Origin: Kosakonia pseudosacchari
GTDB lineage: Bacteria > Pseudomonadota > Gammaproteobacteria > Enterobacterales > Enterobacteriaceae
Length of the DNA: 64,000 nt
NCBI RefSeq assembly: GCF_900184035.1
Contig: NZ_FXWP01000009.1
Coordinates: forward strand, 310,001 to 374,000
Direction of reading: 5' to 3'
Below are positions 27,592 through 35,276 of this stretch, piece after piece. Numbering within the stretch: position 1 is the first letter of the stretch; each line of letters starts with the position of its first letter. The position numbers and the translations under genes were made by a program. The notes under the pieces are model-generated. The model did no database searches, was not told the origin of the DNA, and worked only from the letters and a program-made list of their open reading frames with translations.

Positions 27592-28953
27592 ATGACTCGC
27601 ATTTATCCACACACCATCGTTGCCAAATTTGGCGGAACCAGTGTCGCCGATTTTGACGCGATGAGCCGCAGCGCCACCATTGTCCTTGCTGATAAAGATG
27701 TTCGTCTGGTTGTTTTGTCTGCCTCCGCTGGCGTCACCAACCTGTTAGTTGAACTCTCTGGCGGTCTGGAAAGCAGCGTTCGACAAGATAAGATCGATAC
27801 CCTGCGCACCCTGCAATACAACATTATTTCTCGCCTGAAACAGCCAGAAGCCATCGGCCAGGAGATCGACCGCCTGCTCGATAATATCAGCCATCTTGCG
27901 GCCATGGCCGTTGATTCCCGGTCAGACGCGCTGTGCGATGAACTGGTGAGCCACGGGGAATTGATGTCTTCCCTGCTGTTTGTGGAGGTTCTGCGCGAAC
28001 GCGACGTGGAAACGCAGTGGTTTGACGCGCGCAAAGTGATCCGCACGAACGACACGTTCGGCTGCGCGGTTCCCGTTATAAGTGAGATTGCAGAACGGGT
28101 GGAAAAGCATTTACTCCCGCGCATTGCGCAGTCGCTGGTGGTCACACAAGGCTTTATTGGCAGCGACGCGGCGGGGCAAACCACCACGCTTGGCCGTGGC
28201 GGTAGCGATTACACCGCCTCATTGCTGGCAGAAGCGTTGCAGGCTGCGCGAGTGGATATCTGGACCGATGTCGCCGGGATTTATACGACCGATCCCCGAA
28301 TCGTCGCCCAGGCAAAACGCATCGATACACTCTCATTCTCTGAAGCCAGTGAAATGGCGGCCTTTGGCGCGAAAGTGCTGCATCCGGCAACCCTGCTACC
28401 GGCGATGCGTAAAAATATCCCGGTCTTTGTCGGTTCAAGCGCCCAGCCGCGCGCGGGCGGAACGCTGGTCTGCCGTGACACGCACGAACCGCCGCGTTAC
28501 CGTGCACTGGCCGTTCGTCGCCAGCAAACGCTGTTAAAGTTATCCAGCGTCGATACGCAGCCGGCACACCGCTTTTTGGCACAGATGTTTGGTATTTTGT
28601 CGCGTCATGACGTCGCCATGGATCTGGTGACCACCTCGGAAACCAGCATCGCGATCATCCTTAACTCCACCGGTTCTACGTCCGGTGAAGCGGACACGCT
28701 CACTACCGCACTGCTTACCGAACTGTCGTCGCACTGCCATGTCGAAATCGAAACCGGGCTGGCATTAGTTTCGCTGATTGGTAACTCGCTTTCGCAGGCT
28801 CCGGCAGTGTGCAAAGAAGTATTCGCCGACCTGGAAAACCATTCCGTGCGGATGATTTGCCACGGCGCGTCCAGCCATAATCTTTGCTTCCTGCTCCCTG
28901 CGGAATGCGCGGACAGCGCCGTCAAAACGTTACACCGTAACCTGTTAGAATAA
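27592..28953 (+). CDS. lysC: Aspartate kinase, lysC-type paralogue serving diaminopropane synthesis
   Basis: 453 residues. The kinase domain opens with VAKFGGTSVADFDAM, has TLGRGGSDYTASLLAEAL and VDIWTDVAGIYTTDPR, and ends in two ACT domains (GILSRHDVAMDLVTTSETS; GASSHNLCFL). It phosphorylates aspartate, the first step to aspartate semialdehyde, the substrate for Dat. In the ACT lysine pocket several residues differ from E. coli LysC (see findings), so it may be insensitive to lysine. It is divergent from dat-ddc and probably not the housekeeping lysC. Confidence 0.88.
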   Translation: MTRIYPHTIVAKFGGTSVADFDAMSRSATIVLADKDVRLVVLSASAGVTNLLVELSGGLESSVRQDKIDTLRTLQYNIISRLKQPEAIGQEIDRLLDNISHLAAMAVDSRSDALCDELVSHGELMSSLLFVEVLRERDVETQWFDARKVIRTNDTFGCAVPVISEIAERVEKHLLPRIAQSLVVTQGFIGSDAAGQTTTLGRGGSDYTASLLAEALQAARVDIWTDVAGIYTTDPRIVAQAKRIDTLSFSEASEMAAFGAKVLHPATLLPAMRKNIPVFVGSSAQPRAGGTLVCRDTHEPPRYRALAVRRQQTLLKLSSVDTQPAHRFLAQMFGILSRHDVAMDLVTTSETSIAIILNSTGSTSGEADTLTTALLTELSSHCHVEIETGLALVSLIGNSLSQAPAVCKEVFADLENHSVRMICHGASSHNLCFLLPAECADSAVKTLHRNLLE

Positions 28954-28963
28954 CGGCGGTAAC

Positions 28964-29176
28964 GTGCCCTGTACGCGGGCACAAGTTAGTGCTGGCAGCG
29001 CGTTTGCCAGCACTTAACCCTTGAGCCATCGCCCACCGCTTCCTCTCTTTACCCCTGGCTGAACGTCCGCTTTGCTGAAGGTGGCCGCAACCGCCGCGAT
29101 CCGAGAACTTCGCCCTTGCCTGTGCGGGCAGTAACGTTCAGCGGCGCAAAGCCCGTGACGCTCAGCGGGCTTTCTT
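28964..29176 (+). other. Structured intergenic region with three hairpins
   Basis: Downstream of lysC are GTGCCC/GGGCAC (28964-28969/28977-28982), a perfect 10-bp stem AGTGCTGGCA/TGCCAGCACT (28988-28997/29005-29014), and AAAGCCCG/CGGGCTTT (about 29148-29173) followed by CTTGT. The last may terminate the lysC transcript; the first two lack a T run. I see no coding frame here. Confidence 0.45.
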
Positions 29177-29216
29177 GTAACCTTCCGCGAAACTTTTCCC
29201 GAAAACCGGATTTCAC

Positions 29217-29504
29217 ATGGCCGCTCATATTTCAAAAGATCCTTTGCACGGCGTGACGCTAGAAATGCAAGTTAACGCGCTGGTCGACCGCTACGGTTGG
29301 TCCGAACTCGGCAAGCGCATCAATATCAATTGCTTTAAAAACGATCCAAGCGTTAAATCCAGTTTGAAATTTTTACGACGCACGCCCTGGGCGCGCGCGG
29401 AAGTTGAGGCGCTGTATCTTGAATCGCTGGAAGAGCGCGCCCCGGCCAAATCAGACGAACCTGCGTTTAACCCGTGGACAAGCGGTCGAACGCCTAAGAG
29501 CTAA
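29217..29504 (+). CDS. VF530-family (DUF2132) DNA-binding-like protein
   Basis: 95 residues. The pattern [20 protein letters not shown] followed by [19 protein letters not shown] and [19 protein letters not shown] is the signature of the VF530/DUF2132 family, a small helical fold found in many proteobacteria and thought to bind DNA. Function unproven. It ends just before digH. Confidence 0.88.
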   Translation: MAAHISKDPLHGVTLEMQVNALVDRYGWSELGKRININCFKNDPSVKSSLKFLRRTPWARAEVEALYLESLEERAPAKSDEPAFNPWTSGRTPKS

Positions 29505-29511
29505 TTTTCAG

Positions 29512-30810
29512 ATGTCACTACAAAAGTCAGGCGTGCTTATTGCCACTGCGCTTTTACTCGCCAGTTGCGCCTCAAAAGCGCCGAAATCACTCGTCACGCC
29601 GTTGCCGCCGGTGGCAAAACAACCGCTCGCAACGACGCCTGCAAAAAATACACAACCGGTGCGCGGTATCTGGCTGGCGACCGTGTCGCGTCTCGACTGG
29701 CCGCCGGTAAATTCGGTCAACATGAGTGCTTCGTTGCGCGTCAGCCAGCAACAAGCGGCGCTGAGAAACAAGCTGGATAAGCTAAAAAGCCTCGGCATTA
29801 ACACCGTCTTTTTCCAGGTCAAACCCGACGGCACCGCGCTATGGCCGTCAAAGATTTTACCCTGGTCAGATATGCTGACCGGCACCATTGGGCAGGATCC
29901 CGGTTACGATCCGCTGCAGTTTATTCTTGATGAAGCGCACAAACGCGGCATGAAAGTGCATGCGTGGTTTAACCCCTACCGCGTTTCAGTTAATACCAAA
30001 CCGTCAACCACGGCGGATCTCAACCGCACATTATCTCTGCACCCGGCGAGCATTTTTGTGCTGCATCGTGACTGGATCCGCACCGCGGGCGACCGTTTTG
30101 TGCTCGATCCCGGCATTCCGGAAGTGCGCGACTGGATAACCAGCATCGTTGCGGAAGTGGTGGCACGCTACCCGGTCGATGGTGTGCAGTTTGACGACTA
30201 TTTCTACGCTGAAACCCCAGGTTCTGCGCTGAATGACAACCAGACCTATCGGCAATATGGCCAGGCGTTCAGTTCAAAAGCGGACTGGCGGCGCAACAAT
30301 ACGCAGCAATTGATTGAACAGGTTTCGCGCACCATCCGGCAACTCAACCCCAATGTAGAGTTCGGCGTGAGCCCGGCGGGAGTCTGGCGTAACCGCTCAT
30401 TTGACGCCGCCGGGTCCGACACGCGTGGTGCCGCGGCGTATGACGAATCGTTCGCCGACACACGCCGCTGGGTACAACAAGGGCTACTGGATTACATTGC
30501 CCCGCAAATCTACTGGCCATTCGCCCGCGATGCGGCGCGTTACGATGTGCTGGCAAAATGGTGGGCGAATGTCGTGAAACCGACTAAAACGCGGCTCTAC
30601 ATCGGCGTGGCGCTGTATAAGGTGGGGGAATATTCGAAGAATGAGCCCGACTGGACCGTCAACGGTGGCGTGCCCGAACTGAAAAAACAGCTCGATTTAA
30701 ACGAATCGCTACCGCAAATTAACGGCACAATTTTGTTCCGCGAAAGTTATCTGGAACAGCCGCAAACTCAGCAGGCGGTGAATTATTTGAAAAGCCGCTG
30801 GGGTGGTTAA
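29512..30810 (+). CDS. digH: Glycosyl-hydrolase-like lipoprotein DigH
   Basis: 432 residues. A lipoprotein signal with lipobox LLLASCAS places the modified cysteine at about residue 19. The GHL10/DUF187 TIM-barrel follows: RGIWLATVSRLDWPPV, FFQVKPDGTALWPS, HAWFNPYRVS, YPVDGVQFDDYFYAE and YIAPQIYWPF. E. coli DigH (YddW) is an outer-membrane lipoprotein that cleaves peptide-free peptidoglycan glycans at the division site. ATG 29512 replaces the earlier in-frame start because the lipobox begins there. Confidence 0.88.
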   Translation: MSLQKSGVLIATALLLASCASKAPKSLVTPLPPVAKQPLATTPAKNTQPVRGIWLATVSRLDWPPVNSVNMSASLRVSQQQAALRNKLDKLKSLGINTVFFQVKPDGTALWPSKILPWSDMLTGTIGQDPGYDPLQFILDEAHKRGMKVHAWFNPYRVSVNTKPSTTADLNRTLSLHPASIFVLHRDWIRTAGDRFVLDPGIPEVRDWITSIVAEVVARYPVDGVQFDDYFYAETPGSALNDNQTYRQYGQAFSSKADWRRNNTQQLIEQVSRTIRQLNPNVEFGVSPAGVWRNRSFDAAGSDTRGAAAYDESFADTRRWVQQGLLDYIAPQIYWPFARDAARYDVLAKWWANVVKPTKTRLYIGVALYKVGEYSKNEPDWTVNGGVPELKKQLDLNESLPQINGTILFRESYLEQPQTQQAVNYLKSRWGG

Positions 30811-30888
30811 GCAGGACAAACTTCGGGTGATAAAGGCATTCAGTGCCACCGCATCCGTTTATGAAACGCAGCGATTATGGGAGACTTA

Positions 30889-32235
30889 ATGATGCCAGGC
30901 ATTTACACATGGGATGTGAAGTATGATTTTCATGCGGTTGGTCAAGGTCTTTTCAGCACTGGATTGCTCGCATGTGAACATGTTGAATTTCGTTGGGTGT
31001 ATGATTGTGGCACCGTTTCTGCCCAGCATCTTCTCACCACGCAAATTGATTACTATCACCGACAGCTTCCTCGTCCACCCGAAGCTCTGCCCTTTATCGA
31101 TTTGTTAGTTATTTCGCACTTCGATAAGGATCATATCAGCGGTGTGGTTGAATTATTACAACACTGCAATGTTCGCAATATTGTTCTGCCGTATATGCCT
31201 TTGTGGCAACGGTTGGTGATTGCGTTTGAAGAGCGCAGCGGCCCAAGATCTCCGCTCACGCAGTTCCTGCTTGATCCGGTGGGATTTTTGCGCAATGCCA
31301 GTCGCGGCACGATTGAGCGGATAATCCTGGTGATGCCAGTCAACGCGCGCCCTGACGAACCTAATCCGGAGCAAGAACCTTTACTCCCGGACGCGCCGCC
31401 TGATGCTGAACTCGATGAAATTTCATCAGCGCTCGTGTTTGATGAACTCCCTGAACATGAACTACAGGGGGACGAAGAATTGACCTCGATGATCAGCGGT
31501 AACATCACGCATGCTGCAGGCATACCTCAGGTGGTTGCCGTGCGCTCCGGCTCGGCGTTATCCATCCATAAAATATGGGAATTTGTTCCTTATAATGACG
31601 CATCGATGGTACGTTTTAAAAACAGCAAGTTCGAAAAAGCCGTGCGCATCCATACGAATAATTTAAAAACTTCCACTAAGCGCCAAATTAAAGAAGCGGC
31701 GTTAGCCGATCTGAAAAAAACCTATACCAACACATTTGGCAACTCTTCCCGGCATTGTAATGTGATTTCGCTCTTTCTTTATTCAGGTCCGGTATTCGGG
31801 GCTATTGCTACCGTGTTTATGCCAGAGGATGAAAAATATTATTCTGACTTAAATCCAAAATATCACCTGCTTGACAGAGTCAGTATTCTTTATACTGGCG
31901 ACGGTTATCTCAACTCTCTAAAAAGTATTGATGATTTGATGACAGTGCTTGGCGCTTACCGATGCAATCAGTTGGCTGTCTTCCAGGTCATGCATCACGG
32001 TGCCAGAGGAAACTGGAAAGCCGGGATCGCCGATACTCTGATGCCTGATTACAGTATTTTCAGTTCAGATCCCGAGGCGACCCGCACAGGTCATCCGCAC
32101 GCAGAAGTGTTACGGGATTTCTGGAACTATCATCCCATTCAAGTCGATAAAAACTACTCTGCACATTTTATTGCACGGGGCTGGTATATTTTCCCTCCTG
32201 TGGCCGGCAAGAGAAGAATTTTTAAAAGAATATAA
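30889..32235 (+). CDS. Metallo-beta-lactamase-fold hydrolase
   Basis: 448 residues. The active-site motif SHFDKDHISG (H-x-D-x-D-H) lies near residue 90, VMHHGARGNW near 370, and SDPEATRTGHPHAEVL near 400 supplies a later histidine. An insert of about 150 acidic residues sits in the middle. It resembles the ComEC-type soluble metallo-beta-lactamase proteins, which are often nucleases and some of which lie in defence systems. No membrane segment and no partner gene are seen. Start at ATG 30889 (or 30892): GGGAG is at 30879-30883. Confidence 0.72.
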   Translation: MMPGIYTWDVKYDFHAVGQGLFSTGLLACEHVEFRWVYDCGTVSAQHLLTTQIDYYHRQLPRPPEALPFIDLLVISHFDKDHISGVVELLQHCNVRNIVLPYMPLWQRLVIAFEERSGPRSPLTQFLLDPVGFLRNASRGTIERIILVMPVNARPDEPNPEQEPLLPDAPPDAELDEISSALVFDELPEHELQGDEELTSMISGNITHAAGIPQVVAVRSGSALSIHKIWEFVPYNDASMVRFKNSKFEKAVRIHTNNLKTSTKRQIKEAALADLKKTYTNTFGNSSRHCNVISLFLYSGPVFGAIATVFMPEDEKYYSDLNPKYHLLDRVSILYTGDGYLNSLKSIDDLMTVLGAYRCNQLAVFQVMHHGARGNWKAGIADTLMPDYSIFSSDPEATRTGHPHAEVLRDFWNYHPIQVDKNYSAHFIARGWYIFPPVAGKRRIFKRI

Positions 32236-32355
32236 AAGTGTTGCCCAAAAATAACGCAGCTATGGTGTTTGTTGTGCTTTGCAGGGTAATAACATCTTTT
32301 TTACTGACGCAGTTAAACACCCTTTTCCCATTTGAACGGAGCTAGTCTTACTTTT

Positions 32356-32925
32356 TTAATCGAGCGTGATGGCATCATAAACACTGCGCAGCCTGCTGCG
32401 CAGATAAAGCACCGCTTTGTGCTTACGGGACAACAGCGCCTGCATGCTGACACCCGTCTCCTCCACCAGCGCCTTATAACTCACACCTTCAAGCTCGGTC
32501 TTTTCGAACACCTCGCGCTGGGCGGGCGGAAGTTCCGCCAGCGCGCTTTCCAGCTCTTGCCATAACAGCTCGCACAGATACGCCTCTTCCGGCGTTTGCG
32601 GCACGCCAAACAGCGTTTCGGCCAGCTCATCTTCCGCAAAATCGCTTTCATCGTCACCACCGTTGAAAAAACCGGACAACGGCAGTTCACGTTTTTTACG
32701 CGCACGATCCGTCATTTCATTGCGCGCGGCGCGGAACAACCAGGCGGCAACATTCTCCACCGGTTGTTCCACATTCATCAGCTGATAAGTCACTTCCTGC
32801 AAAATGTCGTCGGCATCATCGCGCACTGCCGTGCGCCCACGAATAAAGGCTTTCAGGCGTGAGCGACAGGCATTCAGCGCGTTGACCAGCAAAGACTCGC
32901 CGTCCATGGTTTTCACCGTGCTCAC
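32356..32925 (-). CDS. ECF-type RNA polymerase sigma factor
   Basis: 189 residues. Region 2 (DDADDILQEVTYQLM, WLFRAARNEMTDRARKK) binds core polymerase and the -10 element; region 4 (LPPAQREVFEKTELEGVSYK, LVEETGVSMQALLSRKHKAV) binds -35. It starts by GTG within the end of the upstream gene (GAGTGAGC overlap, 4 bp), so the two are translationally coupled. The upstream protein is a candidate anti-sigma or signal partner. Confidence 0.85.
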   Translation of the reverse strand: MSTVKTMDGESLLVNALNACRSRLKAFIRGRTAVRDDADDILQEVTYQLMNVEQPVENVAAWLFRAARNEMTDRARKKRELPLSGFFNGGDDESDFAEDELAETLFGVPQTPEEAYLCELLWQELESALAELPPAQREVFEKTELEGVSYKALVEETGVSMQALLSRKHKAVLYLRSRLRSVYDAITLD

Positions 32926-33356
32926 TCAGCGTCCGGTTTTTTTGCGCTGCTATCGTCAGGCTGATGACGGTCATCCGCCCTTTCATCCCAGCGCCCACGC
33001 CAGCCGCAGCGATCGCGGCGACCAAAACCTTCGCGACGCTGCTGGATAAAGGCTTCACGCTGCTCCGGCGTCATTTGCATCCAGCGTTCGTGCATACGCC
33101 GACGCGCCAGACCAAACATTCCCCCGTGGAACCCCAGCCCGCCAAAGAGAATGCGGCTCAGCACTAACAGCCCCAGCGCCTGCCAGAACCCAATGCTTTT
33201 CACGCCAAGAATGGCCGGTAGCAGCGCATTCCATAAAGACATCACCAGCAGCCCTAACGCGATAAATACCACCACGCCAATGATCAACGGTTTCATCATC
33301 CGGTGCCGACCAAAGCCGTGACCGTGTCTGTGCCCATGCATATCAAAATCTCTCAT
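32922..33356 (-). CDS. Small membrane protein, histidine-rich N-terminus, coupled to the sigma factor
   Basis: 144 residues. A histidine/glycine-rich N-terminus (HGHRHGHGFGRHR) is followed by two membrane segments (LIIGVVVFIALGLLVMSLW; FWQALGLLVLSRILFGGLGF) and a charged arginine-rich tail (QMTPEQREAFIQQRREGF). The histidines may bind metal. It is first in an operon with the ECF sigma gene, which it overlaps by 4 bp; a sensor or anti-sigma role is inference. The ATG at the sixth codon is an alternative start. Confidence 0.7.
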   Translation of the reverse strand: MRDFDMHGHRHGHGFGRHRMMKPLIIGVVVFIALGLLVMSLWNALLPAILGVKSIGFWQALGLLVLSRILFGGLGFHGGMFGLARRRMHERWMQMTPEQREAFIQQRREGFGRRDRCGWRGRWDERADDRHQPDDSSAKKPDAE

Positions 33357-33745
33357 CTTTTTTCTACTCCATCAGCTTAATGAATAATTGCTTGTGATGA
33401 AGTAGACGGATGAGCGGTAAAAATATTGCCAGCAAAATGCAAAAAAATGCCTTCAGGAATAAAATATAACTCATTGAAATTAAATAATTAATTTCTCTCA
33501 ACCGCAACTCAATGGGGATTCCTGAAGTCATGTCCTCCGTTTTCCGCCTCTATAGGTCTGCCAGGCAGAAACGCCGGTGGAATGGCAAACGCCACTTGTC
33601 TACAAGCAGGAGTGCCGCAGCACTCCTGCTAGCGTTGCGCAGGTATATTTACGCTGCGCACCATTCTATTTAGTTAAAAAGACACGTTAATTTAAAACCT
33701 AACTATTATGAGCTTCGATATATTTAGACCAGGCTCCTTCGCAAA
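33357..33745. other. Intergenic region with an 11-bp perfect hairpin
   Basis: About 390 bp without a supported gene. It holds a perfect inverted repeat AGCAGGAGTGC/GCACTCCTGCT with a 4-nt loop (about 33605-33630), not followed by a T run. A 53-codon frame from 33512 spans it but has no ribosome site. Confidence 0.4.
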
Positions 33746-33770
33746 TAAAAAACCTCCCGTATGGGGAGGC
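33746..33770 (-). terminator. Terminator of the DUF1471 gene
   Basis: On the minus strand CCTCCC pairs with GGGAGG, followed by six T residues (33752-33747). It lies 10 bp after the stop at 33780. Confidence 0.8.
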
Positions 33771-33779
33771 TTTATTATT

Positions 33780-34055
33780 TTATTTTTTCTTGTAAACATC
33801 GGCCGTGGCGTGAATTTTTTTCCTGGTTTGATCGGAGGTGACGACATACACATCACCGCCCTTTTCATCCGCCAGTTTGCTCAGCGCATGGCGCGCATCC
33901 ATGGGTGACATTTCGTCGGAAGTGGCAATTTCACCAACCTTTTCATATTGCGAAGAAACTTTATCAAATTCTGCTTTTTCCATTAATTTGGCGGCCCAGG
34001 CATTACTCGCAAGTAATGTTAACGCGCTAATAATCACTAACCTTTTTTTGTTCAT
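33780..34055 (-). CDS. DUF1471 (YdgH/BhsA/McbA-like) small periplasmic protein
   Basis: 91 residues from ATG 34055. A signal peptide ([21 protein letters not shown]) leads a single DUF1471 domain ([37 protein letters not shown]). Relatives are small periplasmic stress and biofilm proteins such as BhsA, McbA and YhcN. The extra 20 codons upstream have no ribosome site and would spoil the signal peptide. Confidence 0.88.
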   Translation of the reverse strand: MNKKRLVIISALTLLASNAWAAKLMEKAEFDKVSSQYEKVGEIATSDEMSPMDARHALSKLADEKGGDVYVVTSDQTRKKIHATADVYKKK

Positions 34056-34279
34056 CAGGCATTCTCCGGATTGATTTGAGATGGCTGTAAATAACAGGAA
34101 AGCACAGTCGATCATTTACGCTTTAACGGTAGACCAAGGTAAAAATAATTCAATACCGTTAATTAATCGGTTATTTAATCAACAGATTAAGCTGAATAAA
34201 AAGTGAAACCTGCATATGAAATGTCATATATAATGGCGCGCGTCTTACTTCAGGGTTTACACATTTCAGGAGTTTGGTG

Positions 34280-35233
34280 ATGAAAGCGTCACACCTCAAT
34301 CTTCCGGCCGGTTACTTTGGCATTGTGCTTGGCATTATCGGGCTCGGCTTTTCCTGGCGTTTCGCCGCCACTATCTGGCCGGTAACCCTGCTGCCCGCGA
34401 ATAGCTTAATCATTCTGGCGATGGTCATCTGGGCGCTGTTGATGCTGGCCTTTATTAGCCGCATGTTCCGCCACGGCGCAAGCGTGCTGGAAGAGATCAC
34501 CCATCCGCTGAAAAGCAGTTTTGTCAGCCTGGCACCAGCAACCTCGATGCTGGTCGCCATTGGCCTTGCGCCGTGGTTGCACACGCTGGCGCTGGGGCTT
34601 TTTCTGGTTGCTGTCGTTATTCAGCTCACCTATTCCGCCTGGCAAACCGCCGGGCTGTGGCGCGGTCAGCATCCGAAAGAAGCGACGACGCCGGGTCTTT
34701 ATCTGCCCACGGTTGCCAATAACTTTATCAGCGCCATGGCCTGCGGCGCGTTCGGTTTTAACGATGTCGGGATGTTGTTTCTCGGCGCCGGGCTCTTCTC
34801 CTGGCTGAGCCTTGAGCCCGCGATCCTCAGTCGGATGCGCAATCTTGATGAAATGTCGCCCGCCGTGCGCACCTCGCTTGGCATTCAGATGGCACCTGCA
34901 TTCGTCGCCTGTAGCGCCTGGCTGAGCATCAATGGCGGGCAGGCCGATGTGTTCGCCAAACTGTTATTCGGTTATGGCCTGTTGCAGATGCTGTTTATGA
35001 TAAGGCTGCTCCCCTGGTACAGTTCGCAGCCGTTCAACCCGTCGTTCTGGAGCTTTTCATTCGGCGTGGCGTCGCTGGCGACCACCTCGATTCGTCTGGG
35101 GCACGGCACGCCAGGCGGCGCACTGTACTGGATGTCATTTCCGCTGTTCATCGCGGCTAATCTGGTGATCACGCTGTTGATGATAAAAACCTTCGCGCTG
35201 TTACTGCGGGGCAAATTACTGATTCGTACATAA
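34280..35233 (+). CDS. tehA: TehA-type dicarboxylate/tellurite-resistance transporter
   Basis: 317 residues with ten hydrophobic segments. [20 protein letters not shown] opens the protein as in TehA of the TDT family, an anion-channel relative of plant SLAC1. It may export C4-dicarboxylates or confer tellurite tolerance. No tehB methyltransferase follows. ATG 34280 is favoured by CAGGAG 7 nt upstream. Confidence 0.85.
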   Translation: MKASHLNLPAGYFGIVLGIIGLGFSWRFAATIWPVTLLPANSLIILAMVIWALLMLAFISRMFRHGASVLEEITHPLKSSFVSLAPATSMLVAIGLAPWLHTLALGLFLVAVVIQLTYSAWQTAGLWRGQHPKEATTPGLYLPTVANNFISAMACGAFGFNDVGMLFLGAGLFSWLSLEPAILSRMRNLDEMSPAVRTSLGIQMAPAFVACSAWLSINGGQADVFAKLLFGYGLLQMLFMIRLLPWYSSQPFNPSFWSFSFGVASLATTSIRLGHGTPGGALYWMSFPLFIAANLVITLLMIKTFALLLRGKLLIRT

Positions 35234-35276
35234 TCGAGAATGCGCCAGGCATGTTACCTGGCGCATCGCTTGCTGT

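Noticed and set aside
33512..33673. 53-codon plus-strand frame (MGIPEV..., arginine-rich C-terminus)
   Set aside because: No ribosome site, arginine-rich low-complexity content, and it reads through a strong palindrome. I cannot support it as a gene.
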